DNA of 64,000 nt from Clostridium akagii DSM 12554. Its GTDB lineage: Bacteria > Bacillota > Clostridia > Clostridiales > Clostridiaceae. The translations under genes and the position numbers were made by a program. The notes under the pieces were generated by a model. The model saw only the letters and a program-made list of their open reading frames with translations, ran no database searches and was not told the origin of the DNA. The stretch covers positions 386,074-450,073 of the forward strand of contig NZ_KK366008.1 of the NCBI RefSeq assembly GCF_000686725.1, given 5' to 3'. This document shows, in pieces, positions 17,331-26,590 of the stretch. Numbering within the stretch: position 1 is the stretch's first letter; each line of letters begins with the position of its first letter.

Positions 17331-18980
17331 TTAAAGTTTAATTTTTTTGTGTGCTTTTTCTAATTTGAAAGAAGCCACATACTCATTTAATATTTTATGA
17401 AGCACTTCTCCAATTTTTGAATAAGATTCATCATTTAAATTTGCAAGTGATATTCGAACAGCCCATTCTGGTCCATGGAATCCGCCAACTCCTAATAATA
17501 CTATAGATGATTCCTCAGCCAAACGGAAAAGAATATCAACAGGTTTGTATTTTTTCTGCAAGTATTCTCCAAATTCTTTACCATAATGATAATTTGCCCA
17601 CTCCAACATATCAAATTGTGTATAGTAAGCCGCATCATAAGGTTTTTTTGTAAATTTAAGTTCAAGACCCTTAAATAAAAGCTTTTGACGGCGGTGACAA
17701 ATATCCTGCGTTAACTGTTTATAATTATTTTCCTTATCAAGTAAAGCAAATACTGCAAAAAATGACATTTGAACTTGCTGAGGTGTTGATAACCCAGAAG
17801 TATGATTAAGTGCTACTTGGCGACTATCGGCTACAATTCTATCAATAAATCTCATATCTTCTGGGTCAGTGGACAAAGCTTCATACCGCTGTTTAAGCTC
17901 TTGTTTTTTATTAAATGATAATTCTCTTATTAATTTATCAAACACATTTTTTTCATGAATAGCAATTGTTCCAAGTCTCCAACCAGTAACACCAAAATAT
18001 TTTGAAAAAGAATATACACCAATTGAATTAAAAGGCAAGTACGCTACTAGAGAATGAAAATTGTCCACAAAAGTACCGTATACATCATCAGAAATAATCA
18101 TTAAATTAGGATTATGGTTATTTACAATTTCAACTAACTGGGTTATGCATTCAGGTTTCATTGCCACTGATGGTGGATTACTCGGGTTCACAAAAAATAA
18201 TGCCTTAATTGCTGGGTCTCTTAGCTTATCCAATTCTGATTTAGGATATTGCCAGGTATGTTCTCCATCTATTCCAATTTCCGTAGCACTTACTGCCACA
18301 ACCTTAAAATTATAACGAGGGAGAATAGGAATTTCAAGGTAGGGTGTGAAAATAGGTGTCATCAGTGCAACCTTATCCCCAATAGCTAATAATTCATTGG
18401 CTATTAGAGAGTCAAATATATAACACATAGCTGCCGTAGCACCTTCCACTGCAAATAAATTAAATTTACCCAAAAGTGGCTTATCGTAACACATTTCCTT
18501 AATAAGATAATCGTGGACAACTTTTTCGATATGAGGTAACATACGGTCCGGTGCTGGATAGTTATCTCCAATAATTCCATCTGTTAGTTCGTAAACCCAA
18601 TCATCTGGCGAAAATCCTTCAACTGTTATACCATACTCATAGATTTTCTTTAGAAGTTCTATTCCTGGGGCATCATAGTACTTATGAACATAGGCAGAAA
18701 AACGTTTTGAGATTCCTTCCTTTTCAGGCATTCCAGCTAAATCACCTTCACTCCATACTCTACGGGTTTCCAAAACAGCAAATTGCCCAAAAGTGAAAAA
18801 AGCTTCACGTGGTGCTACTGCTGTCCAGTTAGGATTACCTCTTCCTGCATCAAGCAAAGTCCGTGTACTTTTTTGGTTTTTATCTTCTGCAAGGCTAATC
18901 AGCTTATTTTTAAATTCAAAAGGACTAATTTTCCCATAAACTTTTTCTATTTCTTGCTTTTTAACATTATATGTATCCAT
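17331..18980 (-). CDS. aspD: Aspartate 4-decarboxylase (bifunctional with aspartate aminotransferase activity)
   Basis: The 549-residue PLP enzyme belongs to the large aspartate 4-decarboxylase group of fold-type I, which removes the beta-carboxyl of L-aspartate to give L-alanine and CO2. Seen are the family N-terminus LLDAGRGNPNWTAVAPREAF, the NPSNPPS loop, SDDVYGTFVD and the PLP lysine in SFSKYFGVTGWRLG at about residue 324. The length (about 530-550) separates it from plain aminotransferases. AGGAGGAG lies 12 nt before the ATG, longer than usual. It follows cphB by 79 nt on the same strand, so it likely handles aspartate released from cyanophycin. No aspartate/alanine antiporter gene is present in the window. 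Confidence 0.93.
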   Translation of the reverse strand: MDTYNVKKQEIEKVYGKISPFEFKNKLISLAEDKNQKSTRTLLDAGRGNPNWTAVAPREAFFTFGQFAVLETRRVWSEGDLAGMPEKEGISKRFSAYVHKYYDAPGIELLKKIYEYGITVEGFSPDDWVYELTDGIIGDNYPAPDRMLPHIEKVVHDYLIKEMCYDKPLLGKFNLFAVEGATAAMCYIFDSLIANELLAIGDKVALMTPIFTPYLEIPILPRYNFKVVAVSATEIGIDGEHTWQYPKSELDKLRDPAIKALFFVNPSNPPSVAMKPECITQLVEIVNNHNPNLMIISDDVYGTFVDNFHSLVAYLPFNSIGVYSFSKYFGVTGWRLGTIAIHEKNVFDKLIRELSFNKKQELKQRYEALSTDPEDMRFIDRIVADSRQVALNHTSGLSTPQQVQMSFFAVFALLDKENNYKQLTQDICHRRQKLLFKGLELKFTKKPYDAAYYTQFDMLEWANYHYGKEFGEYLQKKYKPVDILFRLAEESSIVLLGVGGFHGPEWAVRISLANLNDESYSKIGEVLHKILNEYVASFKLEKAHKKIKL

Positions 18981-19059
18981 TTTTAGAATTCACTCCTCCT
19001 AACTTCAACATTTTTACCTAACTTAAATGTTACTGATTTCATCCCTTTACTTCCTATAA

Positions 19060-19860
19060 TTATACTATAGGTCTTTTAGTGTTCAAATCATATTTATCCC
19101 CGGTTTTTAACACATGCATTTTAACATCAAAAATTGACAATATATTATCCTGATATTGTTCTGAAACATTTGTATCACTTATATTACTTCCATCTATAAT
19201 ATAAACTGCTCCAGAACCTAGTACTCTAAAAACATTTTCTTTATTTACAATAATTGAAGTATCCTCATCAATTCCAATTCCTAAAACCTGTGGATTTTCT
19301 GCTACCCCAACTAATAATCTTCCTACTCTCCCCCTCTGCGCAAAATGCTGGTCTATTATAACACCATTAATTAATCCTAGACCTGGAGCCATCTTTAGTG
19401 TACATTTTCTTGGTGATTCATCATCCATTCCTTTTACTATCATAGTATCGCTCATTACTGATGCTCCAGCTGAAGTTCCTACAAATACACAACCTTCTGT
19501 ATATTTCCGTTTTATGCTAGTATATAAAGGAGTTCCTCCAAGAATACTTGTTATTCTAAGCTGATCGCCTCCTGTAAAAAATATTAATGAAGCTTTTTCA
19601 ATTAGTTCCACATTTTCAATTTTTAATGCATCTTCTCTATTTTCTACATCAAGAACACCCACATTCTTAATGCCCATATTATGAAAAATACCACTGTATT
19701 CATTACCTACTTCTATTGGCTTTTCTGTTGCCACAGTTGCTATAACAAGCAGTTGACTTTCCTTGTCAATATGCTGGCATACATCATTAAGTATCTTCTT
19801 GTCACCCTTCTTATCTTCTGCTCCTCCTATTATAATTAAACCCTCTTGCATTGTAATCAC
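19060..19860 (-). CDS. cphB: Cyanophycinase
   Basis: CphB is an exopeptidase of the S51 family that cuts cyanophycin into beta-Asp-Arg dipeptides. The product (about 266 residues) begins with GLIIIGGAEDKKGDK, has the nucleophile serine in GTSAGASVMS (about residue 130), a DQHFAQRGR motif and GIGIDEDTSIIV, all characteristic of cyanophycinase rather than peptidase E. The start is uncertain: GTG at 19860 has GGTGGTGA at 8 nt, while ATG at 19851 is too far from it. It lies 40 nt behind cphA on the same strand and is most likely in one operon with it. Confidence 0.95.
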   Translation of the reverse strand: MITMQEGLIIIGGAEDKKGDKKILNDVCQHIDKESQLLVIATVATEKPIEVGNEYSGIFHNMGIKNVGVLDVENREDALKIENVELIEKASLIFFTGGDQLRITSILGGTPLYTSIKRKYTEGCVFVGTSAGASVMSDTMIVKGMDDESPRKCTLKMAPGLGLINGVIIDQHFAQRGRVGRLLVGVAENPQVLGIGIDEDTSIIVNKENVFRVLGSGAVYIIDGSNISDTNVSEQYQDNILSIFDVKMHVLKTGDKYDLNTKRPIV

Positions 19861-19900
19861 AAATAAACTCACCACCCTATAAAAATACTTATATTTGTTT

Positions 19901-22525
19901 TTAGTTTTTCACCAATAGTTTTATTTCTGAGTTAATCTCATTAACTTTGTTCTTCATTATATTTATAAGAGGTTCATATTCGTCAAAAAATATGATAACC
20001 GTGTCTTTGGGTTCTGCTAAGTCTAATGCCATTTTAAAAGCTTCAGTCTCATTTAAAACTTTTTCTAAATTTTTGCTGTTAAACTTAGATTGTAAAATTC
20101 CTTTTTCTAAAAGATTTGCTACTTCACCTTTATACCTTCCTCTTCTGTCCTTATCTTCTTTTATAAAAATATAATCAAAATTATCTCCTGCACATTTACC
20201 TACTCTCAATATGTCACTGTCTAATCTATCCCCTGGTACTCCAATAATACCAATAAGCTTATTCTTTGCTATACACTTAACCCCCTCAAGTACACGCCTA
20301 TATCCTTCTATGTTGTGTCCATAGTCTAATATTATTCTCACATCATTAACAGAATATATGTTAAACCTTCCAGGATTCTGGTTTTGACTACAATAAAATG
20401 ACATTAAACCCTGTCTAATAGTTTTATAATCTATACCTAGCCCTATTGCAGCGGCACAGGCTGCCATGGCATTCTCTGTGTTATATTTTAATATACCTTT
20501 CATTGTTATACCTATGCTTTTTATCTCTATTAATTTTTCACAATTGGTACTTTTTTGTATCATTATATTACCTGCATCCACATATATTCCATATCCGCCG
20601 CTATTAATGTTACTTCGCATAATTTCGTTATCCTTATCATTAGAAAAAATAATAAGATTACTCTTTAGCCTGTGTAAAATGCTTATACTCATCCTATCAT
20701 CACCATTAATAACAACATAACCATCTTTTTTAACTGCTTCACCAACTAAAGCTTTAACTTTCGCCAAGTCCTCTATAGTTTCCACTTCATCTATACCAAT
20801 ATGATCTTCTGTTATATTTGTAATAACTCCAACATCTGCAAGGTCATATGCCAATCCTTCTCTTATTATTCCTCCTCTTGCAGTTTCTAGTACCGCCGCC
20901 TCTACACTTTTATTTGTAAGTACGGCTAAAGCACTTCTAGGACCTGTTGTGTCACCTTTAAATATACATTTTCCATCAATATAAATTCCGCCAGTTGTTG
21001 TCATTCCAACAGCATATCCTGCAATTGAAAGTATATGAGAAATAAGTCTTGTAGTGGTTGTTTTTCCATTTGTACCAGTGACCGCCACAAGCGGAATGTG
21101 TTTTGGTGTATCCTTGAATAATTTATCAACTATATAACCCGCCACATTACGTTTTGCTCCAATATATGGATTATGATGCATCCTTATGCCAGGTGCGGCA
21201 TTTATTTCTATAATTCTTCCTCCTTCATTTAAAGGTTTACTTATATCTTCACATATTAAATCTATACCACAAATATCTAGTCCGATAGCACTTGCAGCCC
21301 TTTTGCATATTTCTATGTTTTCCTCACATATTAATTCTGTACAATCTATTGCAAAACCACCTGTAGATAAATTTGCATTATCTTTTAAATTAATCTTTTC
21401 TTTTTTAGGGAGAATAGTATTTAGTGAATAATTCTTTTGCTTTAAATATGCTCTAAGAGTGTCGTCTATTTTAATCTTAGTTAATTCCTTTTCGTGACCT
21501 TCCCCTCTTCTAGAATCCTCATTAATATTATTTACAAGCGTCTCTATAGAGCTTACTCCATCTCCTAAAATATATGGTGGTATTCTTTGTGCTACTGCAA
21601 CGATATCACCATAAACACAACATACTCTATAGTCCCTTCCAGTTATGTACTCCTCTATTATTATATCTTCATATTTCTTAGATAAAAGTTCATATGCATT
21701 TACTAATCCCTTATCATCTTTTATATTAGTAATAACTCCCTTACCTTGATTTCCAAACTGAGGTTTAAGTACCACTGGGTAATCAATGTTCTTTGCACCT
21801 GAAATTGCATCTGCCTTATTCTTTACCTTCATTCCACTTGCTACAGGTATGCAATGTAAACTCAATAATTCCTTAGTCAGCAGTTTATCCTGGGCAATAT
21901 CTACCCCTATGGCACTTGTATCATTGCCTAAAGTCGCTTGTATCATCTTTGAATATTTACCATATCCTAATTGAAACATGCTGTTTTCACCTATTCTTAA
22001 TATAGGAATACCCCTTTTTTTTGCCTCATTACAAATATTTAGCGTACTTACTCCAAGTTGTTCACTCAATAATACTTCTTTTAATCTATTCAATCTTGAA
22101 TCTAAATCAAATGTTTTTTTATTAATCAATGAATTAATCATATCAACTGCTATATTTCCAGCCTCTAAGCCTGCATTTCTATATTCATATTGGTAAATAA
22201 TATAGTAATTATCCCCAGATATTTCTCTGGCTTTTCCATAACTTATTTCCACACCAATCATATTCTGTAGTGCTATTATTATATGTTCGGATATATGTGC
22301 CAAGTAAGTTCCCTCTTCAAGTCTCTTAATAAATCCCCTTTCCTCGTCTATTCCACATCTATGCTTATTAAGCTCTGGCAACATTTTAACTAAGCTTTCA
22401 TTAAACTTATAAATTTTTTTACTAGGAATCTCACTATACCCTTCTAAGTCTAAGTTAAGCCTTATACACTTCTTATGGGAGTATATATTTCTTCCCTTAA
22501 ATACCTTAAAACCAACAATTTTCAT
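19901..22525 (-). CDS. cphA: Cyanophycin synthetase
   Basis: CphA makes the aspartate-arginine polymer cyanophycin from Asp, Arg and ATP without a ribosome. The 874-residue protein has the expected three parts: an N-terminal domain (1 to about 160), an ATP-grasp domain (about 210-470; VVLKPQFGNQGKGV, RIIEINAAPGIRMHHNP) that adds Asp, and a Mur-ligase-like domain with the P-loop GTNGKTTTTR at about residue 483 that adds Arg. The intact P-loop fits CphA1 rather than CphA2. The ATG at 22525 has GGAGGG at 7 nt. It is the first gene of the cphA-cphB-aspD block. Confidence 0.96.
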   Translation of the reverse strand: MKIVGFKVFKGRNIYSHKKCIRLNLDLEGYSEIPSKKIYKFNESLVKMLPELNKHRCGIDEERGFIKRLEEGTYLAHISEHIIIALQNMIGVEISYGKAREISGDNYYIIYQYEYRNAGLEAGNIAVDMINSLINKKTFDLDSRLNRLKEVLLSEQLGVSTLNICNEAKKRGIPILRIGENSMFQLGYGKYSKMIQATLGNDTSAIGVDIAQDKLLTKELLSLHCIPVASGMKVKNKADAISGAKNIDYPVVLKPQFGNQGKGVITNIKDDKGLVNAYELLSKKYEDIIIEEYITGRDYRVCCVYGDIVAVAQRIPPYILGDGVSSIETLVNNINEDSRRGEGHEKELTKIKIDDTLRAYLKQKNYSLNTILPKKEKINLKDNANLSTGGFAIDCTELICEENIEICKRAASAIGLDICGIDLICEDISKPLNEGGRIIEINAAPGIRMHHNPYIGAKRNVAGYIVDKLFKDTPKHIPLVAVTGTNGKTTTTRLISHILSIAGYAVGMTTTGGIYIDGKCIFKGDTTGPRSALAVLTNKSVEAAVLETARGGIIREGLAYDLADVGVITNITEDHIGIDEVETIEDLAKVKALVGEAVKKDGYVVINGDDRMSISILHRLKSNLIIFSNDKDNEIMRSNINSGGYGIYVDAGNIMIQKSTNCEKLIEIKSIGITMKGILKYNTENAMAACAAAIGLGIDYKTIRQGLMSFYCSQNQNPGRFNIYSVNDVRIILDYGHNIEGYRRVLEGVKCIAKNKLIGIIGVPGDRLDSDILRVGKCAGDNFDYIFIKEDKDRRGRYKGEVANLLEKGILQSKFNSKNLEKVLNETEAFKMALDLAEPKDTVIIFFDEYEPLINIMKNKVNEINSEIKLLVKN

Positions 22526-22647
22526 GTAGTTTCCCTCCGTTATGGGCATCTAATCAACCCAATTATGTTTAAAATAAATTTTTCAGTCATAACTTTATCT
22601 AATTTATATTTTTATCCTTTATTTTTATATTTATTCATATTGGGCAA

Positions 22648-22680
22648 TAAAAAAAGCAGTGACATATTAGTCATTGCTTT
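22648..22680 (-). terminator. Terminator of the TauE/DUF1634 transcript
   Basis: On the minus strand the stem AAAGCAATGAC/GTCACTGCTTT with a 6-nt loop is followed by seven T. It lies between the end of the exporter pair and cphA. Confidence 0.8.
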
Positions 22681-22750
22681 ATAGATGATGATAACCGACT
22701 TGATGCAAATCTTATGTTTATACTTATTTCATTCAGTAACTAGATAATTG

Positions 22751-23113
22751 TTATTCGATTTTCCCTAATATAAAACTAATTAAAAGTATAATAAATACCA
22801 ATGAAGTGATCTTTACATATAAAAAATCTTTCTCCTGAAAAAAAACTATTATTGATACCCCTACGCGAAAAACTGGTGTAAGAATAAGAATTAAAAGTCC
22901 AGTTAGTATTATTGAATAGGATTTAAATAATATTAATCCCTTTAGTATTTCTAAAGGACTTGTAGGATAATAATTTCCACTATATCCACTTTTACCTGTT
23001 ATTAGGAACATACTAAGTCCAATAAATATAATAGCTGCACTCAATAAAACACCCAGTTTAAGAACGTTACTTATTGTTATCTCCATCTCTTCTATTTTAT
23101 TGGATTTTATCAT
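22751..23113 (-). CDS. DUF1634 membrane protein, TauE partner
   Basis: The 120-residue protein has three hydrophobic helices (about residues 16-38, 58-84 and 98-116) and the LKLGVLLSAAIIFIGL start and PTSPLEILKGL motif of DUF1634 proteins. Its ATG overlaps the stop codon of the tauE gene (TAATG), so the two are translationally coupled. DUF1634 genes are regularly found beside TauE/SafE permeases; the function is not known. It may be a small accessory subunit of the carrier. Confidence 0.85.
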   Translation of the reverse strand: MIKSNKIEEMEITISNVLKLGVLLSAAIIFIGLSMFLITGKSGYSGNYYPTSPLEILKGLILFKSYSIILTGLLILILTPVFRVGVSIIVFFQEKDFLYVKITSLVFIILLISFILGKIE

Positions 23114-23952
23114 TATAACTTAACCCCCAATCCTTTTATAATCATCTGAATTGACACGAATGCAAGTACGGGAATAAAAATCATTCTTATTGTTTTACTC
23201 CTTAGGTTTTCCATTATTTTTGCTCCAATTGTGGCACCAATTAATACCCCTAATGCAACTGGAGCTGATATTTTAGGATCAATATCTCCTCTTAATAAAT
23301 ATACTCCTGCACTTGCAGCTGCCGTAACCCCAATCATGAAATTACTGGTGGCACTGGAGACCTTTAATGGAAGTTTCATAAATAAGTCCATAGCCATAAC
23401 TTTAAACATTCCACTCCCTATTCCTAGAAGCCCTGATATTACCCCAGCTACATACATCATTCCAAAACCGCCATAAACTCCAGTAACATTATAGGTAATA
23501 TCCTTATTTAATACTTTATCGTGATATTCACCATTGAGTTTTAATTTGTTAGCAATTGGATGAGCTACAACACCTTCTGGTGATTCTTGACTTTTCTTTT
23601 TTAGCATTGCAAGCGCCGAATATAGTAAAAGTATACCAAAAATAACATAAAGATATTTAGTGTCTATTAATCCACTTATAAATGCTCCTGTTATTGCACC
23701 AATAGTAGTTGCTATTTCAAGAAACATACCAATTCTCATATTTGTTATTTTATCTCTTACATAGGCAACAGCGGCACCACTAGACGTAGCAATTACAGAA
23801 ATTATACTTGCTCCAATTGCATACCTTATATCGATACCAAATAATAGCGTTAATGCAGGTGTTATTATTATCCCACCTCCAAGCCCAAGAATAGATCCAA
23901 AAATACCTGCTATTACTGATAAAACAAGAATTTGAAAAGCCACTAATACCAT
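23113..23952 (-). CDS. TauE/SafE family anion permease
   Basis: The 279-residue protein has about eight membrane helices and the two family repeats beginning AGIFGSILGLGGGIIITPAL and VISGLLGIGSGMFKVMAM. Members move sulfite, sulfonates or organosulfur anions across the membrane. The ATG at 23952 has AGGGGATGAT upstream. It forms a coupled pair with the DUF1634 gene. A sulfite reductase and its regulator lie about 10 kb away, but no direct link is visible, so sulfite as substrate is a guess from the family. Confidence 0.88.
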   Translation of the reverse strand: MVLVAFQILVLSVIAGIFGSILGLGGGIIITPALTLLFGIDIRYAIGASIISVIATSSGAAVAYVRDKITNMRIGMFLEIATTIGAITGAFISGLIDTKYLYVIFGILLLYSALAMLKKKSQESPEGVVAHPIANKLKLNGEYHDKVLNKDITYNVTGVYGGFGMMYVAGVISGLLGIGSGMFKVMAMDLFMKLPLKVSSATSNFMIGVTAAASAGVYLLRGDIDPKISAPVALGVLIGATIGAKIMENLRSKTIRMIFIPVLAFVSIQMIIKGLGVKL

Positions 23953-24204
23953 TATATCATCCCCTATTACATTTATTATTACTCTATTATTATCTTTTAT
24001 CTTTAAATTTATTTTTCAAATTAATTAACTTAATTCTTTTAAGGGCCTTTTGTAATTTTCACTTTTAAGTAAAGTATAACACTTTTGACCATTTTGGCAA
24101 TAAGTTAATTGCACTAAACAATTTTTAGCATAATCATGAGATTATATTACGTAGGGTAGAATTCAGAATACTTTTCTCACTTTCACCGCACACTCATAAT
24201 GGAC
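23953..24204. other. Non-coding AT-rich stretch upstream of tauE
   Basis: This stretch should hold the tauE promoter on the minus strand. I see no open reading frame with a ribosome site, no RNA motif and no clear operator. Confidence 0.4.
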
Positions 24205-24249
24205 AAAACAAAAGACATGCCTTTTTACTCGTAACATGCCTTTTGTTTT
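24205..24249 (-). terminator. Terminator of the DUF6483 gene
   Basis: AAAACAAAAGACATG (24205-24219) pairs with CATGCCTTTTGTTTT (24235-24249) with one mismatch and a 15-nt loop. It lies 25 nt after the stop of the minus-strand DUF6483 gene. Confidence 0.7.
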
Positions 24250-24274
24250 ATATATGTGACTATATTTAAGAATA

Positions 24275-24622
24275 TTATTTGATATTTTCAATTTCCTCTA
24301 TTCCCTGGTATATCTCTTCCCTTGAAAAATTTCCTTTAGCAAGCTCTTCATCATTTTTTTCAAGTAAACCATTATAAAAGTTCATTCCAATATTAACTAA
24401 ATCATTGCATGGATTTTTATCAATTTCTTCAAACAAAATATTTTCTGCTTCATTATATTTTCCTTGAAGGACAAATCGTTTTAATAAAATTGGAAGTATA
24501 TCTTTTCCCGTCATGGACTCTATGCTTATATTTTCAAATTCATTTTGTTGTTTATTAAAAATAATTTTTGCCAATGCTTGCCCAATGGATTCAGTTAATC
24601 TTATTATATAATCATCGGTCAT
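24275..24622 (-). CDS. DUF6483 family protein
   Basis: The 115-residue soluble protein starts MTDDYIIRLTESIGQALAKIIF and contains a TPR-like helical middle (LLKRFVLQGKYNEAENILFEEI), the layout of the DUF6483 proteins of clostridia. The ATG at 24622 follows AAGGAGGG; the upstream in-frame extension has no ribosome site. It appears monocistronic with its own terminator. Function unknown. Confidence 0.75.
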   Translation of the reverse strand: MTDDYIIRLTESIGQALAKIIFNKQQNEFENISIESMTGKDILPILLKRFVLQGKYNEAENILFEEIDKNPCNDLVNIGMNFYNGLLEKNDEELAKGNFSREEIYQGIEEIENIK

Positions 24623-24933
24623 GTCGTATCCCTCCTTGTATAATGATTTTTTTACAGTAAGGTATATCAAGTGAATTATGTGTTGTTAATTACGATTATT
24701 TTGAAAATTCCTAATGTCTTTTGTACAATTATATATATTTTACCACTATAGTCTGATCATTCCAATAAATATTTGAGCACCTTCTAAATAAAAAAAACTT
24801 AGCTATTTATGAGAGGGGTTAAGCTGTATATAATATTACTTATAGTAAAATTTCTTACTTTGTAGTATACTTTTAATAAACCTAACCATAAACACTAAAT
24901 TTCATCTATACTTTATTACTTACGGAGGAAAAA

Positions 24934-25617
24934 ATGGAAAATTTGATTATAATGATTACTGGAGTACTTCAAATTACAATGCTAGATATTGTTTTAAGTG
25001 GTGACAATATAGGGGTCATTGCCCTTGCCACAAAGGACTTACCAACAAAACTTGCTAAAAAAGCGTCCTTAATTGGCGTAATTGCTGCCATATCTCTTAG
25101 AATAATATTTACATGTTTAGTTACATATATATTAATGATTCAGTGGCTTCCTATAAAACTTGTAGGTGGTGCAATTCTTGTAGTAATAACATGGAGTTTG
25201 ATTAAACCTGGTGAAGAAACACAAATATCAAAAGGTAAATCTACCCCCAAATTAAGTCGTGCTATTCTTAGTATTGTATTTGCTGATTTAACTATGAGTC
25301 TTGATAATGTACTTGCTATAGCCGGGAGCGCTCACGGCAACATATCCTTGATAGTTTTTGGACTTTTAATAAATATTCCACTTATTTTCTTTGGTAGCGT
25401 TTATGTGGCTAGAATTATGAAAAAATACCCAATTGTTATTTACATTGGTGCTGCTATTCTTGCTCATACTGCTTTTGATATGATGCTTCATGATAGATTA
25501 TTGTTTGATTTATTACCAAAGCTTATTATTGCATATGTACCTTATATAGCAGCAGGATTAACATTGATATATGGCATTTTTATCTTAATTAGAGATAAAA
25601 ATAAATCCTTATTGTAG
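24934..25617 (+). CDS. TerC family integral membrane protein, YjbE type
   Basis: The 227-residue protein has about seven membrane helices and the two acidic family motifs LDIVLSGDNIGVIAL near the N-terminus and FADLTMSLDNVLAIAGSAHGN in the middle. TerC/YjbE proteins have been linked to metal, especially manganese, export to enzymes outside the membrane. The ATG at 24934 follows GGAGG. The 260-nt upstream region was inspected for the yybP-ykoY manganese riboswitch often found with this family and no convincing match was seen. Confidence 0.9.
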   Translation: MENLIIMITGVLQITMLDIVLSGDNIGVIALATKDLPTKLAKKASLIGVIAAISLRIIFTCLVTYILMIQWLPIKLVGGAILVVITWSLIKPGEETQISKGKSTPKLSRAILSIVFADLTMSLDNVLAIAGSAHGNISLIVFGLLINIPLIFFGSVYVARIMKKYPIVIYIGAAILAHTAFDMMLHDRLLFDLLPKLIIAYVPYIAAGLTLIYGIFILIRDKNKSLL

Positions 25618-25645
25618 AAAATTGTGCATTTCAAGTTAAATGGAA

Positions 25646-25694
25646 AAACTGTGCTATTAAAACTATGTAATTCATAATTTTAGTAGCACAGTTT
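25646..25694. terminator. Bidirectional terminator between terC and the ABC exporter operon
   Basis: A 17-bp stem with one mismatch (AAACTGTGCTA... with ...TAGCACAGTTT) and a 15-nt loop lies between the two convergent units. On the minus strand it is followed by a T run. Confidence 0.75.
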
Positions 25695-25778
25695 CCGCCC
25701 AGTCATAAATCTAATTCTACGACTAATTAACATAAGAGAATGGTATGAACATTAATATTGTATCCATTCCACCCTATT

Positions 25779-26576
25779 TCATACATTTAGATCTCTCTTT
25801 TTATAAAAAATATAGGTAGAACTCAATGCTATAAATATTATTATTATAGATAATATTAAAAATCCATGGTCAAAACCACTTCCATACATCAAATCTTTAG
25901 AATCAAAATATTTAAATGGAGTTAGAATCTTTAAAAAGGTGAGTTTGTTGTTTATTTCAATAATTACAGATAATAGATACATAACTGTAATTATAATTGT
26001 AGCATAATTCGCTGCTGAATTAGGTTTTTTCACTATAGCTGCTGTGGCTGTTCCTAGGGTGAAAAATATAATTTGCAAAATAAACATACCAATCATTAAC
26101 ATTATAATATCTTTATTTACCGCTTCCACAGTATTTGAATTTTTTACTATGGCAAGAGAACTTACAAGTGTTATCAGATTTAAAATAACTATATTCACTA
26201 TGGATGCTGCTACTTTTTCTGTGATTATTCTATTCCTTGAAACTGGCTTTGCTAATAAAAATTCCGCTGTTTTATCCCTTTCTTCTTTAGAAATAATATT
26301 TGCACCAAGGGTTATTGAATGAATTCCAGACATTAAAAGTATATATACAAAAAGTACACCATAATATCCGCTTACTTTTGATAAATCAAAAGTACCTAAA
26401 CCAAAAAGTGCTTTAATAGAGCTTGGTAATTGCGACATAAGCTGGTTATATGATACTCCATTATTACCTGCTGTACTAAATTTAGCCATCCCAGCTATAA
26501 CTAAAAATATCATTGATATACACCATATTATCAGTGCTTTGCCATTTGCTTTCATTTCTCTAATAAATATATTCAT
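25779..26576 (-). CDS. ABC-2 type permease
   Basis: The 265-residue protein has about six membrane helices and begins MNIFIREMKANGKALIIW, almost the same as its neighbour, so the two permeases are paralogues. The phrase KEERDKTAEFLLAKPVSRNRIITEK after the second helix is typical of ABC-2 exporter subunits. The ATG at 26576 has AAGGTGGGG upstream; it lies 14 nt behind the other permease gene. It is the last gene of the TetR-ATPase-permease-permease operon. The exported substrate is unknown; a lipid, peptide or drug is possible. Confidence 0.88.
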   Translation of the reverse strand: MNIFIREMKANGKALIIWCISMIFLVIAGMAKFSTAGNNGVSYNQLMSQLPSSIKALFGLGTFDLSKVSGYYGVLFVYILLMSGIHSITLGANIISKEERDKTAEFLLAKPVSRNRIITEKVAASIVNIVILNLITLVSSLAIVKNSNTVEAVNKDIIMLMIGMFILQIIFFTLGTATAAIVKKPNSAANYATIIITVMYLLSVIIEINNKLTFLKILTPFKYFDSKDLMYGSGFDHGFLILSIIIIFIALSSTYIFYKKRDLNV

Positions 26577-26590
26577 AAAATCCCCACCTT

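Noticed and set aside
19060-19860. Peptidase E instead of cyanophycinase
   Set aside because: GAEDKKGD start, DQHFAQRGR motif and cphA as direct neighbour favour CphB.
22526-22647. Sporulation sigma promoter before cphA
   Set aside because: A CATAATTG segment was considered but no matching -35 element at the right distance was found.
24671-24933. Possible yybP-ykoY manganese riboswitch before the TerC-type gene
   Set aside because: Only a loose GAGGGG-like stretch was seen; the conserved paired arms and flanking motifs are missing.
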